Part shown: positions 57,105 through 64,000 of the stretch, one piece after another
Layout of the letters: every line of letters begins with the position of its first letter
Numbering within the stretch: position 1 is the stretch's first letter
Assembly: GCF_000830005.1 (NCBI RefSeq)
Contig: NZ_CP010407.1
Location: 8,444,001 to 8,508,000 of the forward strand
From: Streptomyces vietnamensis
GTDB taxonomy: Bacteria > Actinomycetota > Actinomycetes > Streptomycetales > Streptomycetaceae
Direction of reading: 5' to 3'
Length of the DNA: 64,000 nucleotides
Notes under the pieces: model-generated
Told to the model about the DNA's origin: nothing
Seen by the model: the letters and a program-made list of their open reading frames with translations, nothing else
The model's database searches: none
Program-made: the position numbers and the translations under genes

Positions 57105-57845
57105 TCAGCCAGCCGTGCCGGGGGCGTCCCACAGCGGGAACCAGCGGTCCAAGTCCGGCTCGATGTGGAGATCGTTCTTCAGCAGGCCGGCCACCTGTAG
57201 CTCCAGCGCGTTGTCGCGTTTGTGCTGGCCACGCAGTGTACATAGCGGATAGAAGGTGCCGCGTTTGTAGAGGTACACGAGTGCGAGGTCGTGTGCCCGG
57301 TGCCCGTCGGCTTCCGGATGAGCCGTCCACGCGCCCTCCGTCCGGACGCCCTCTGTCCGGACTCCCTTCGTCCCCGGGCCTTGTGCTTCGGCCGCCGGGG
57401 CGCGGAACGCGGTCAGGGAGCAGAGCAGATTGGGGCCGAAGCCTGCTTCCTCAAGGAGCGCGTTGACCGCGTGCAGGTCATTGACCAGCGTGATCAGGTC
57501 CTCGGAGGGACGTCGTACGGTGAGCCAGGTGTAGCCGTACGCGTCCGAGGTGTACGTCACGGGGTACGCCCCCGGTCCAGTGCTCCGGCCCTCGCCACCG
57601 CCCGCACCCCGATCGGGTCCGGCCACCGCCTCGACGTCGAGGAGGTCCCGTACGTCTCCCTTCAGGCGCGCGAAGGCGCCGCCCTCCACCGCGGCGAAGC
57701 ACACCGACCCGGCGCCGGCCGGGACGAAGCCCGTGCCCGCCTGAAGGGTGAGCGCCGCGGCCGGGAGTCCGAAGAGCCGGTCCAGATCGGGCCGGACCGG
57801 CCGGCTGCGCCCGAGGATGCTGTCGAGAAGTCCCACCGCCGTCAC
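57105..57845 (-). CDS. pspAB: PspA-associated protein PspAB
   Basis: 246 residues from a GTG overlapping the htpX stop (GTGA); a later GTG at 57836 is possible. It begins with GLLDSILGRSRPVRPDLDRLFGLPAA and ends with LYKRGTFYPL...RDNALELQV...DLDRWFPLWDAPG, the pattern of the PspAB family found next to htpX in actinobacteria. A repeated TEGVRTEGAW insertion lies near 175. It probably serves membrane stress responses with HtpX; its biochemical role is unknown. Confidence 0.82.
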   Translation of the reverse strand: MTAVGLLDSILGRSRPVRPDLDRLFGLPAAALTLQAGTGFVPAGAGSVCFAAVEGGAFARLKGDVRDLLDVEAVAGPDRGAGGGEGRSTGPGAYPVTYTSDAYGYTWLTVRRPSEDLITLVNDLHAVNALLEEAGFGPNLLCSLTAFRAPAAEAQGPGTKGVRTEGVRTEGAWTAHPEADGHRAHDLALVYLYKRGTFYPLCTLRGQHKRDNALELQVAGLLKNDLHIEPDLDRWFPLWDAPGTAG

Positions 57846-58759
57846 GCCCCACCGAGCTGCGCCGAGATCCGGGTGAGCTGCTCAAGCCGCTGCTCCAGGG
57901 TGGGGTGGGTGGAGAGCAGCCGGCTCAGGCTCTCCTTGGAGGAGAAGGCGGGAGCGAACCAGAAGGCGTTGTACGGCTCCGCCTTGCGCAGGTCCTTCGT
58001 CGGGATCCGGGCCATCTCGCCGCTCACCTTGGTGAGCGCGGAGGCGAGCGCCGATGGGCGGCCCGTGAGGAGCGCGGCGGCACGGTCGGCGGCCAGTTCG
58101 CGGTAGCGGGACAGGACGCGGGTCAGGAGGAAACTGATGACGTATACGGCCGCGCTGACCACGGGGACGAGGAGCACGGCGAGGCCCATGGTGCTGTCCC
58201 GGCTGCGGCCGAGACCGCTGTAGAGCGCGACCCGCGTCATCATGCCCGCGAGGACGCCGAGGAAGGACGCGATGGTCATGACCGCGACGTCCCGGTGCGC
58301 CACGTGCGACATCTCGTGCGCGAGGACCCCCTCCAGCTCCTCCGGCTCCAGGCGTCGCAGCAGGCCGGTCGTGACGCAGACCAGCGAGGTCTTCTCGCCG
58401 CGGCCGGTGGCGAACGCGTTCGGCACGTCGCTCTCGGCGATCGCCACCTTCGGCTTCGGCATGTCGGCCAGCGCGCAGATCCGGTCCACGGTGCCGTGCA
58501 GTTCGGGTGCCTGCTCGCGGGTCACCTCGCGTGCTCCCATGCCCAGCGCGGCGATCCGGTCGCTGAACCAGAACTGCCCGACGAACAGGGCGCCCGTGAT
58601 CAGCAGGATGATCGGCCAGGAGCCGCGCAGCAGTACCAGCAGGACGCCGACGAAGACCACGTACAGCAGGCCGATCAGGAACATAGTCGTCGCCATGCGC
58701 GTCGCGAGCCCCCGGTCGGGGGCGTAGCGCGAGCGGGACGAGGACCGGGTTCTGGGCAT
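57842..58759 (-). CDS. htpX: membrane zinc metalloprotease HtpX
   Basis: 305 residues from the ATG at 58759; longer extensions have low-complexity sequence. Two N-terminal transmembrane helices at about 22-65 and two more near 158-205. Zinc motif HEMSH at 148-152, with the third ligand Glu in SRYRELAADRAA near 220. M48 family, degrades damaged membrane proteins. Operon with pspAB through a GTGA overlap. Confidence 0.92.
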   Translation of the reverse strand: MPRTRSSSRSRYAPDRGLATRMATTMFLIGLLYVVFVGVLLVLLRGSWPIILLITGALFVGQFWFSDRIAALGMGAREVTREQAPELHGTVDRICALADMPKPKVAIAESDVPNAFATGRGEKTSLVCVTTGLLRRLEPEELEGVLAHEMSHVAHRDVAVMTIASFLGVLAGMMTRVALYSGLGRSRDSTMGLAVLLVPVVSAAVYVISFLLTRVLSRYRELAADRAAALLTGRPSALASALTKVSGEMARIPTKDLRKAEPYNAFWFAPAFSSKESLSRLLSTHPTLEQRLEQLTRISAQLGGA

Positions 58760-59017
58760 CCGCGCACCCTCTTCCACGAGCGGGCGGGGCGGGCGAACCC
58801 CGGACGGGGCAAGGCCTCCGCCCCCTCCTGCCAGTGTGCTCCCCCGCACGCCGGAACGGACGCCCGACGCCCGGTCGGACCGGGCCCCCTGCCCCGGTGC
58901 CGTCCTCCCCCCTGGCCCTCGACCGCTTGAACCGCTTCCCCGACGCTCGCGACTCCGATCGCGGTGCTTGTCCCGAGGCCACGACTGTCTCACCGAGGGT
59001 GGCGCCGGACAGGACCT

Positions 59018-59481
59018 ACGCCGTGTTTTAGAAGTCGTGGACTTGTCCGGGTGGCCGTCCGGGAAGTGCCGGATGGCCATCCAGATGGTGAGGTCGCGGG
59101 CGATGTCGCCGATGCTGGTCGCCGTGGTGACCTCGTACTCGCAGCGGTCGGACGCGGGGACGGCCGGGTCCGGTGCGGGGGACTCGAATGTCTTCCAGGA
59201 CGAATGTCTTCCAGGACGGCGGTGAACTGAGGACTGTCACCGCGCTGACCTGCGGTGACCAGCAGAGACAGAGGCCGCCGGCCCTGCTCGCAAGCCAGGT
59301 GGACCTTGGTGGTGAAGCCTCCCCGGGACCGGCCCAGGCCGTGCTCGTCGGGCTCGGTGCGGGTTCCGCCCGGCGGTTCGTTCTGGGCCTGTCCGTCGCG
59401 GCGGGCGCCCGCGGCATGCTGACGGGCCCGGCAGATCGTGGAGTCGACGTTGACCTCCCAGGTGATCAGCCCGGCCGCGTC
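59018..59481 (-). mobile_element. internally deleted copy of the passenger-carrying IS
   Basis: The left end GCCGTGTTTTAGAAGTCG and the next 110 bp match 32328-32450 of the intact element, including the 3' end of the passenger gene. At a CTCGCAGCGG/CTCGCGGCGG microhomology the sequence jumps to the transposase region matching 33020-33360 and is then cut off. A 17-bp tandem duplication (AATGTCTTCCAGGACG units near 59185-59220) is present. About 590 bp between the two parts, and the other IS end, are lost. Confidence 0.85.
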
Positions 59482-59755
59482 GTGCGGCTCCGGCCCGGGT
59501 TCGAGGCCCGCGCGGTCGGCACCGGGATCCGCGGCGAGGGCCGTGTACCAGTCCCACCACTGCTGATCGTTCCCGCCCCACGGGACTGGTCCCTGAACTC
59601 CCCGCTCGGTCTCAGGTGTTGTTCCTGTGGGCTGTCTCCCTGGTGAGCCTCGGGCGGAGCGCTTCCCGGGGTCCTACCCGTCGAAGATCCGATTCCTGCG
59701 GGGACGGCTGACCGTCCCCGTCGGCGTCGGCGCGCGCGAAGGACTGCTCCAGAGC

Positions 59756-60622
59756 TCAGAGGCGCGGCCTTGTCGGCAGGTAGTACGGGCGGTTGTGGGC
59801 GGCCACCGGCGGTGACTGGTACGTCCAGACGCCGGCCGCGGGCACGTCGGCGCCGAGGAGGGCGCGGACGTCGCGGCCGAGGTCGGCGTCCGGGGCGTGC
59901 ACATGGACGCGGGTGCGTCCGGAGTGTTCGGGGGCGGACAGGTCGTACCAGCGGTAGGGCTGGTAGACGTTCATGGGGCCGGCGAGCAGGCGGCCCTCGC
60001 GGTCGGTGCCGTAGCCGGTGATCGGCGCCGAATTGGCGGCGACGGCGGCGAGGCCGTCCAGCCTCGCGGTGAGGTCGAGCAACGGGGTGTCGTCCTGCTC
60101 CAGGGTGTCGTCCGGGCCGATCGCGGCCGCTTTGCACCGTACGGTCCAGGTGTCGCCCGCCGGTCCGTTGAGGGACGGCAGGGCGACCTCGAACCAGCCC
60201 GGGTACTTCGGCTCCGCGTACAGCTCGCGCCCGGCCCTGATCGCGAAGGGGTTGTCGCACACGACATGGACCCGGGCGATGCCGAGCAGCTTCGTCTGGT
60301 CCCAGCCCTGCGCGTACTGGGCGTAGGACAGGCGCGGCAGCCGCGCCTCCTCGGCGGTCGGGAAGGCGATGACGTTGAACTCGATCTCCTGCGTGACGCC
60401 CCCGCCGAACGCGTACTGCGCGAAGTACAGCTGGTAGTTGAGCGAGACCAGTGCCCGCCCGTCGTCGAACGTGGCCGCGGTCAGGCCCGGGTGGTGCTTG
60501 GCGAGCAGCTCGCGGACCGGGTCAGGGGCGACCAGCCAGTCGAGGCCGACCTGATGCAACGCGCCGTAATGGAAGGGGAGTTGGAAAGGATCGGCCACGG
60601 GCGGCAGGGACAGAGGGGTCAT
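59756..60622 (-). CDS. acetoacetate-decarboxylase-like hypothetical protein
   Basis: 288 residues, ATG overlapping the stop of the GMC oxidoreductase gene (ATGA), last gene of the operon. It is soluble with no signal peptide. Segments such as ALVSLNYQLYFAQYAF, IEFNVIAFP and ELYAEPKYPGWFEVALP recall the acetoacetate decarboxylase fold, but the catalytic Lys cannot be placed with certainty. It may process the ketone or aldehyde formed by the oxidoreductase, which is inference from the operon. Confidence 0.65.
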   Translation of the reverse strand: MTPLSLPPVADPFQLPFHYGALHQVGLDWLVAPDPVRELLAKHHPGLTAATFDDGRALVSLNYQLYFAQYAFGGGVTQEIEFNVIAFPTAEEARLPRLSYAQYAQGWDQTKLLGIARVHVVCDNPFAIRAGRELYAEPKYPGWFEVALPSLNGPAGDTWTVRCKAAAIGPDDTLEQDDTPLLDLTARLDGLAAVAANSAPITGYGTDREGRLLAGPMNVYQPYRWYDLSAPEHSGRTRVHVHAPDADLGRDVRALLGADVPAAGVWTYQSPPVAAHNRPYYLPTRPRL

Positions 60623-62436
60623 GCGGAGGCTCCCGGGGGTGATGAGGCGGTCGATGGGATGGGCGGGGCGGAGGGCGAGTCGAGGGGGACGGGGCGGTCG
60701 CGGGCCGCGAGGTCGGCCTCGACGCGCTCGGCGCTGCGCAGCGCGAGCGCGGCCATGGTCAGGGTCGGGTTGGAGGTCGCGACCGAGGGCATGCTGCCGC
60801 AGCCGACCGCGTACAGACCGGGGTGGTCCCAGCAGCGCTGCCAGGCGTCCACCACCGACGTGGCGGGGGAGTCGCCCATGATGTGGGTGCCGGCGGCGTG
60901 GCCCGCACCCCGGTAGCCGTACGTACGGCCCCGGTGCTCGAAGCGGCCCGGCCAGGCCGCCACCGGAGCGTAGTCCGTGTGGTCCTCGGCGCCGAGCAGG
61001 GCGAAGATCTGCTCCGAGACCGCCCGGGCCGCCGCCATGCCCTCCTTCACGTGCTCGTCCAGGTCGTAGGTGACGAGCGGGCGGGGCAGGCCCAGGGCGT
61101 CGCGCTCGGTCGGGTGGAGGGAGACCCGGTTCGCTGGGTCGGCACCCTGCTCCATCTCGAACTGCAAGGTGAACTGCCGACGGATCCGGTCCCCGACCGC
61201 TTCCCGTAACTCCCGCCCGAACAGGCCGCGTTCGGTGAGGAAGTGGTTCACGTCCGTGTCGACGGGCCCCTTCGCCCAGATCCAGCCCCACGTCCCGAAC
61301 TCGATCCGGAACGGCGCCCGCAGCCGCCTCCCCGGCCCGGCCCGGAAGCCCTCGAAGCCGGAGACGGAGCCGGGGCCCCGGTAGGGCCCGGTGTCCTGGG
61401 GCAGCAGCCCCCAGGTCAGCAGGACCGGATGGTCCATCAGATTCCGGCCGACCTGGCCGCTGCGGCCGGCGAGCCCGGAGAGCAGCAGTAGTCGGGCGTT
61501 CTCGACGGCGTGCGCCGCGAGCACGACGACATCGGCGTGCGCGACGGACACCTCCCCGTCGTACGAGCGGTACTCCACGCCCGTCGCCCGGCCGCGGCCG
61601 TCGACGAGCACCCGGCTCACCACGGACCGGTCCCGGAGCGTCACCGAGTCGCTCCACCGCCCCTGGGTCTTGAGCGGGGTGTACTTCGCGTACGAGGGGC
61701 AGTGCGGGATGCACGTCGCGTTGCCCACGCACCGGCTGCCCGGGTCCGGCCGCCCGTCCCGCCCGCGCGGAACGTAGCCGCGGCCGCCGTCGTAGCGCGG
61801 GTCGGGGACGCCGTTGCGCGCGTGCGGGGTGCCGACCACCCGCAGCTCGACGTCGCCCAGGGCGACGGGGTCCTTGACGCGCCGCCCGTCGAGGCGAGCC
61901 GCGAAGAGGCGGTCCAGACGCGCCGCGGGCAGCGGCCGCATGGGGAAGACGTAGTCGTCGGGCAAGGGCAGGCCGACGCGCTCGCGCTGCTCGTCGGCGT
62001 CGGCGGCCACCCCCAGCTCCCGCTCCGCGGCACGGTAGTGGGGTTCGAGGTCGTCGTAGGTGAACGGCCACCGCCGCCCGTATCCGAACGACTCGGTGTC
62101 GAAGTCCTCCGGCAGCATGCGCGGCGCGAGACCGGTCCAGACGTTGCCGGTGCCGCCGTTCACGCGGACGTAGCCACTCGCGTACGGCAGGGGGCCGTCC
62201 TGGAGGAGATGGCCGCCCGCCCGGAAGCCGGGGGGTCCGTCGGTGCCGACGAGGTCCGCGGCCTCGGGCCAGGGGGCCGCCGGATGGGCCCGGTACGGGA
62301 GGCCGGGCGCCGGTTCGCCGTCGCCCGCGGCGCCCGCCTCCAGGACCAGGACCCGCCGCCCGCGCCCGCCGAGGTGGTGTGCGACGAGCGAGCCCGCGAC
62401 ACCGGCGCCGACGACGATCACGTCGTACCGCGTCAC
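60619..62436 (-). CDS. GMC-family FAD oxidoreductase, large subunit type
   Basis: 605 residues, GTG start overlapping the upstream stop (GTGA) with GGGAG 6 nt before. FAD-binding VVGAGVAGSLVAHHLGGRGRRVLVLEAG at the N-terminus; GTGNVWTG and RWPFTYDDLEPHY as in glucose-methanol-choline enzymes; a Cys-rich CVGNATCIPHCPSYAKY stretch near 240 found in sugar dehydrogenase-type members; C-terminal HIMGDSPATSVVD and NPTLTMAALALRSAE. It oxidises an alcohol or sugar; the substrate is unknown. Coupled to a small subunit upstream. Confidence 0.92.
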   Translation of the reverse strand: MTRYDVIVVGAGVAGSLVAHHLGGRGRRVLVLEAGAAGDGEPAPGLPYRAHPAAPWPEAADLVGTDGPPGFRAGGHLLQDGPLPYASGYVRVNGGTGNVWTGLAPRMLPEDFDTESFGYGRRWPFTYDDLEPHYRAAERELGVAADADEQRERVGLPLPDDYVFPMRPLPAARLDRLFAARLDGRRVKDPVALGDVELRVVGTPHARNGVPDPRYDGGRGYVPRGRDGRPDPGSRCVGNATCIPHCPSYAKYTPLKTQGRWSDSVTLRDRSVVSRVLVDGRGRATGVEYRSYDGEVSVAHADVVVLAAHAVENARLLLLSGLAGRSGQVGRNLMDHPVLLTWGLLPQDTGPYRGPGSVSGFEGFRAGPGRRLRAPFRIEFGTWGWIWAKGPVDTDVNHFLTERGLFGRELREAVGDRIRRQFTLQFEMEQGADPANRVSLHPTERDALGLPRPLVTYDLDEHVKEGMAAARAVSEQIFALLGAEDHTDYAPVAAWPGRFEHRGRTYGYRGAGHAAGTHIMGDSPATSVVDAWQRCWDHPGLYAVGCGSMPSVATSNPTLTMAALALRSAERVEADLAARDRPVPLDSPSAPPIPSTASSPPGASA

Positions 62437-62945
62437 CGGCCGCTCCCGTCGGCCGGGTCGGCCCGTCCGCCGACTCGCGCCCAACTCCCGTACCCCTCGG
62501 GATCGGTGGCGGGGACATTCAGGCCGGCCGCCTTCCACACCAGACCCTCGGCGTAGGCGCGCGGGGAGACCAGGACCGGCGGCGGGCCCGGCCAACTTCC
62601 CGTGTACCAGAGGTACGTGACCGCCCGGGCGGCCGCCCGCAGGTCGCCGTCGATGCGGTCGAACAGCACTTCGTACGGCTCCCGCAGCTCGCCGAGGAGC
62701 CGTGCGTACCGCTCCGCGCCGAGCCGCTGCGCGGCGAACGCCCGGTAGACCTCGGTCAGGCCGGTGGCCTCCAGGTCCGCACCGTCGAAACCGGTCAGCC
62801 GCGCCGACACGGCGCTGAAGCGATGTGTCTCGTCTGTGATGGGCACGCGGGCATCGGTGCCCGGCTGCCCGAGGGTCCATACACCGCGCCCCCGGAAGGG
62901 CTTGATCTCGACGCCGGACGCTCCCTCACAGGACTGGCGCTGCAC
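62433..62945 (-). CDS. small subunit of a membrane-type sugar/alcohol dehydrogenase (FAD-SLDH-like)
   Basis: 170 residues from a GTG at 62945 that overlaps the end of the preceding broken gene; an internal GTG at 62846 would give 137 residues. The C-terminal part ARAVTYLWYTGSWPGPPPVLVSPRAYAEGLVWKAAGLNVP...GYGSWAR resembles the sorbitol/gluconate dehydrogenase small-subunit pattern (WYxG ... ALMW ... PVP ... GYW). There is no Tat signal, unlike periplasmic relatives, so the complex may be cytoplasmic. Confidence 0.72.
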   Translation of the reverse strand: MQRQSCEGASGVEIKPFRGRGVWTLGQPGTDARVPITDETHRFSAVSARLTGFDGADLEATGLTEVYRAFAAQRLGAERYARLLGELREPYEVLFDRIDGDLRAAARAVTYLWYTGSWPGPPPVLVSPRAYAEGLVWKAAGLNVPATDPEGYGSWARVGGRADPADGSGR

Positions 62946-63662
62946 GGCCTGGCGTTCGATGTGCGTCCATATGCGTGCTGCGGGGTGACCGGCCCGCGAG
63001 GCGGTCGAGGTGACGCTGGACGAGTCTCGCGAGGGCGGGCCCGTGTTCGCGGCCGAGCGGCGCGAGCTCCGGAGGGAGGACGTAACCGTCCGGCATGCGT
63101 GCGTACGTCTGCTCCATGAGCTGCCGGTAGGCGTGGGCGAGCAGACCTGACCAGTCGCCGGTCAGGGGCGGGCGCATGCGGGACTCGGCGGCGAGGGCCG
63201 CGCGGTGGCCGCCGCCTCCTCGACGGCGTCGGCGGCCGTCCAGTCGGCGATCGGCTTCCGGTCCGGCCGCCACGGGGCCGGCCAGGGGCTCGGCGTGCCG
63301 CGCAGGATCCCGGCGGTGAGCTCCTGGGCGATCAGCGGGGAGACGTGCAGGCCGTCTCGGTGCGTGCCGGTGGCGCCCCACAGGCCGGGGCGTCCGGCGT
63401 CTCCGAGGAGGGGACGCCCGTCGAGTCCCACGGAGCGGTTGCCGTGGTGGACCCGGTCGATCTCGGCGTCCGAGAGACCGTGATGCAGCTGGTCGAGACC
63501 CGCGTCGAGGAGGAAGCGCATGGCGCCGGCCGCCCGCGAGGCGCCGATACCGCGCTGCCCCGACAGCAGGATCCGCAGCCCGGGGTCGGCACACGCCAGC
63601 GCGTACGCGATCGACCTGCCCAGCACCCCCGCGCCCACGACCACCACGTCGACGTCCGCCAC
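62926..63662 (-). pseudogene. internally deleted FAD-dependent (DAO-type) oxidoreductase
   Basis: GTG at 63662 with AAGGGA upstream begins VDVVVVGAGVLGRSIAYAL, the dinucleotide-binding motif. After GASRAAGAM it jumps in frame to a distal part (DRVHHGNRSVGLDGRPLLGDAGRPGLWGATGTHRDGLHVSPLIAQELTAG), so roughly half the enzyme is missing. Past 63180 the frame shifts and a C-terminal part (LLAHAYRQLMEQTYARMPDGYVLPPELAPLGREHG) runs to 62926. It was the first gene of the operon that continues with the dehydrogenase subunits. Confidence 0.72.
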
Positions 63663-63829
63663 GGAGTCCCTTCCCCCACACATCGGCCCCCAGGCTTCCC
63701 CTGCCGCGTCCGGCCACACCTGTCACGAGGCCGGGTCCGCGGCGTGGTCCTTCGCGGACAGCGGGACCCGGTGGACCTCGGCCACCCTGATGGCCCCTCC
63801 CCGAGTGCTTCCGTTCTAGTGGTCGGCGC

Positions 63830-64000
63830 ATGTCGACATCCTCAGCTGACGCGTCCGGGGGTCTTGCGCTGCCGGTGCCCGGGGAACGAATGACCCGCGA
63901 CTGTCTGCGCATGATGGGCAGGTTCGCCCATCTGTGGGGCCGGCCGCTGGTGAACACGCACAACCGACTCACGATCATGGAGCAGGTGCCCGCTCCGGGG
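63830..64000 (+). CDS. start of a DUF1254/DUF1214-type protein (runs off window)
   Basis: ATG at 63830; 57 codons are visible and the frame is still open at the window end. MMGRFAHLWGRPLVNTHNRLTIMEQVPAPG matches the start of DUF1254 proteins (YLWGWPLVNMHNR, VPEPG). The ribosome binding site is weak. It is divergent from the broken FAD oxidase. Function in the family is unknown. Confidence 0.6.
   Translation, partial: MSTSSADASGGLALPVPGERMTRDCLRMMGRFAHLWGRPLVNTHNRLTIMEQVPAPG

Noticed and set aside
59756..62518. 920-codon reverse frame joining two genes
   Set aside because: The first part is out of frame with the GMC oxidoreductase; only the last 288 codons show real protein features. The two genes overlap by ATGA in different frames.

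Overview
The window is high-GC DNA with strongly G/C-biased third codon positions, frequent GTG/TTG starts and GGAGG-type ribosome binding sites. It carries typical Streptomyces families: several SpoIIE-type phosphatases, an hsp18 locus with RheA-type operators, a secreted HKD phospholipase D and paired DUF6325/SHOCT genes. A Streptomyces or close relative is the best fit. The density of insertion-sequence debris and broken genes suggests a variable, arm-like part of the chromosome.

Layout. 0-13.4 kb: one forward gene string with a partial upstream gene, a 3,071-residue TcA-like toxin-complex protein, and three seven-blade Kelch propeller proteins, joined by short gaps or ATGA overlaps. 13.7-20 kb: three SpoIIE/PP2C phosphatases, two with an anti-sigma-type ATPase domain, plus a DUF1232 membrane protein. 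20-23.5 kb: a decayed amidase, two multidomain peptidoglycan hydrolases without signal peptides, and a HAD-hydrolase stump. 23.7-30.8 kb: two divergent lanthipeptide loci. The reverse one is a kinase/cyclase LanL-type synthetase behind a 60-residue precursor candidate that has a TTA codon. The forward one is a class II precursor with LanM. 30.8-36.8 kb: a decayed MFS permease, a COG4315 lipoprotein, a DUF6529 membrane protein, an insertion sequence carrying a passenger gene, phospholipase D and a frameshifted gene. 36.9-40.2 kb: a TPR protein translationally coupled to a polyprenyl synthase, then a dead P450. 40.3-45.1 kb: a small secreted protein, a kinase-like protein, a Tn3 transposase fragment, and the regulator/hsp18/DUF2267 heat-shock group. 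45.7-49.8 kb: amtB-glnK, a ClC channel and SHOCT/DUF6325. 50-56.2 kb: a dead methyltransferase, a dead IS5 transposase, a lipoprotein, a TetR-SDR divergent pair with twin operators, a frameshifted TetR and a broken MDR oxidoreductase. 56.2-64 kb: a GyrI-like protein, pspAB-htpX, a second decayed copy of the passenger-carrying IS, and a three-gene FAD oxidoreductase operon preceded by a broken FAD oxidase gene. The start of a DUF1254-type gene runs off the end.

The strongest candidates for new biology are the TcA-like protein with three co-transcribed Kelch propellers, which may be an alternative to the usual TcB propeller, and the back-to-back lanthipeptide loci. In the latter, the reverse synthetase has a Cys-Cys-Gly zinc site and the precursor gene carries a bldA-type codon. 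No database search was possible. All family assignments come from reading motifs, and functions in unnamed families are inference.
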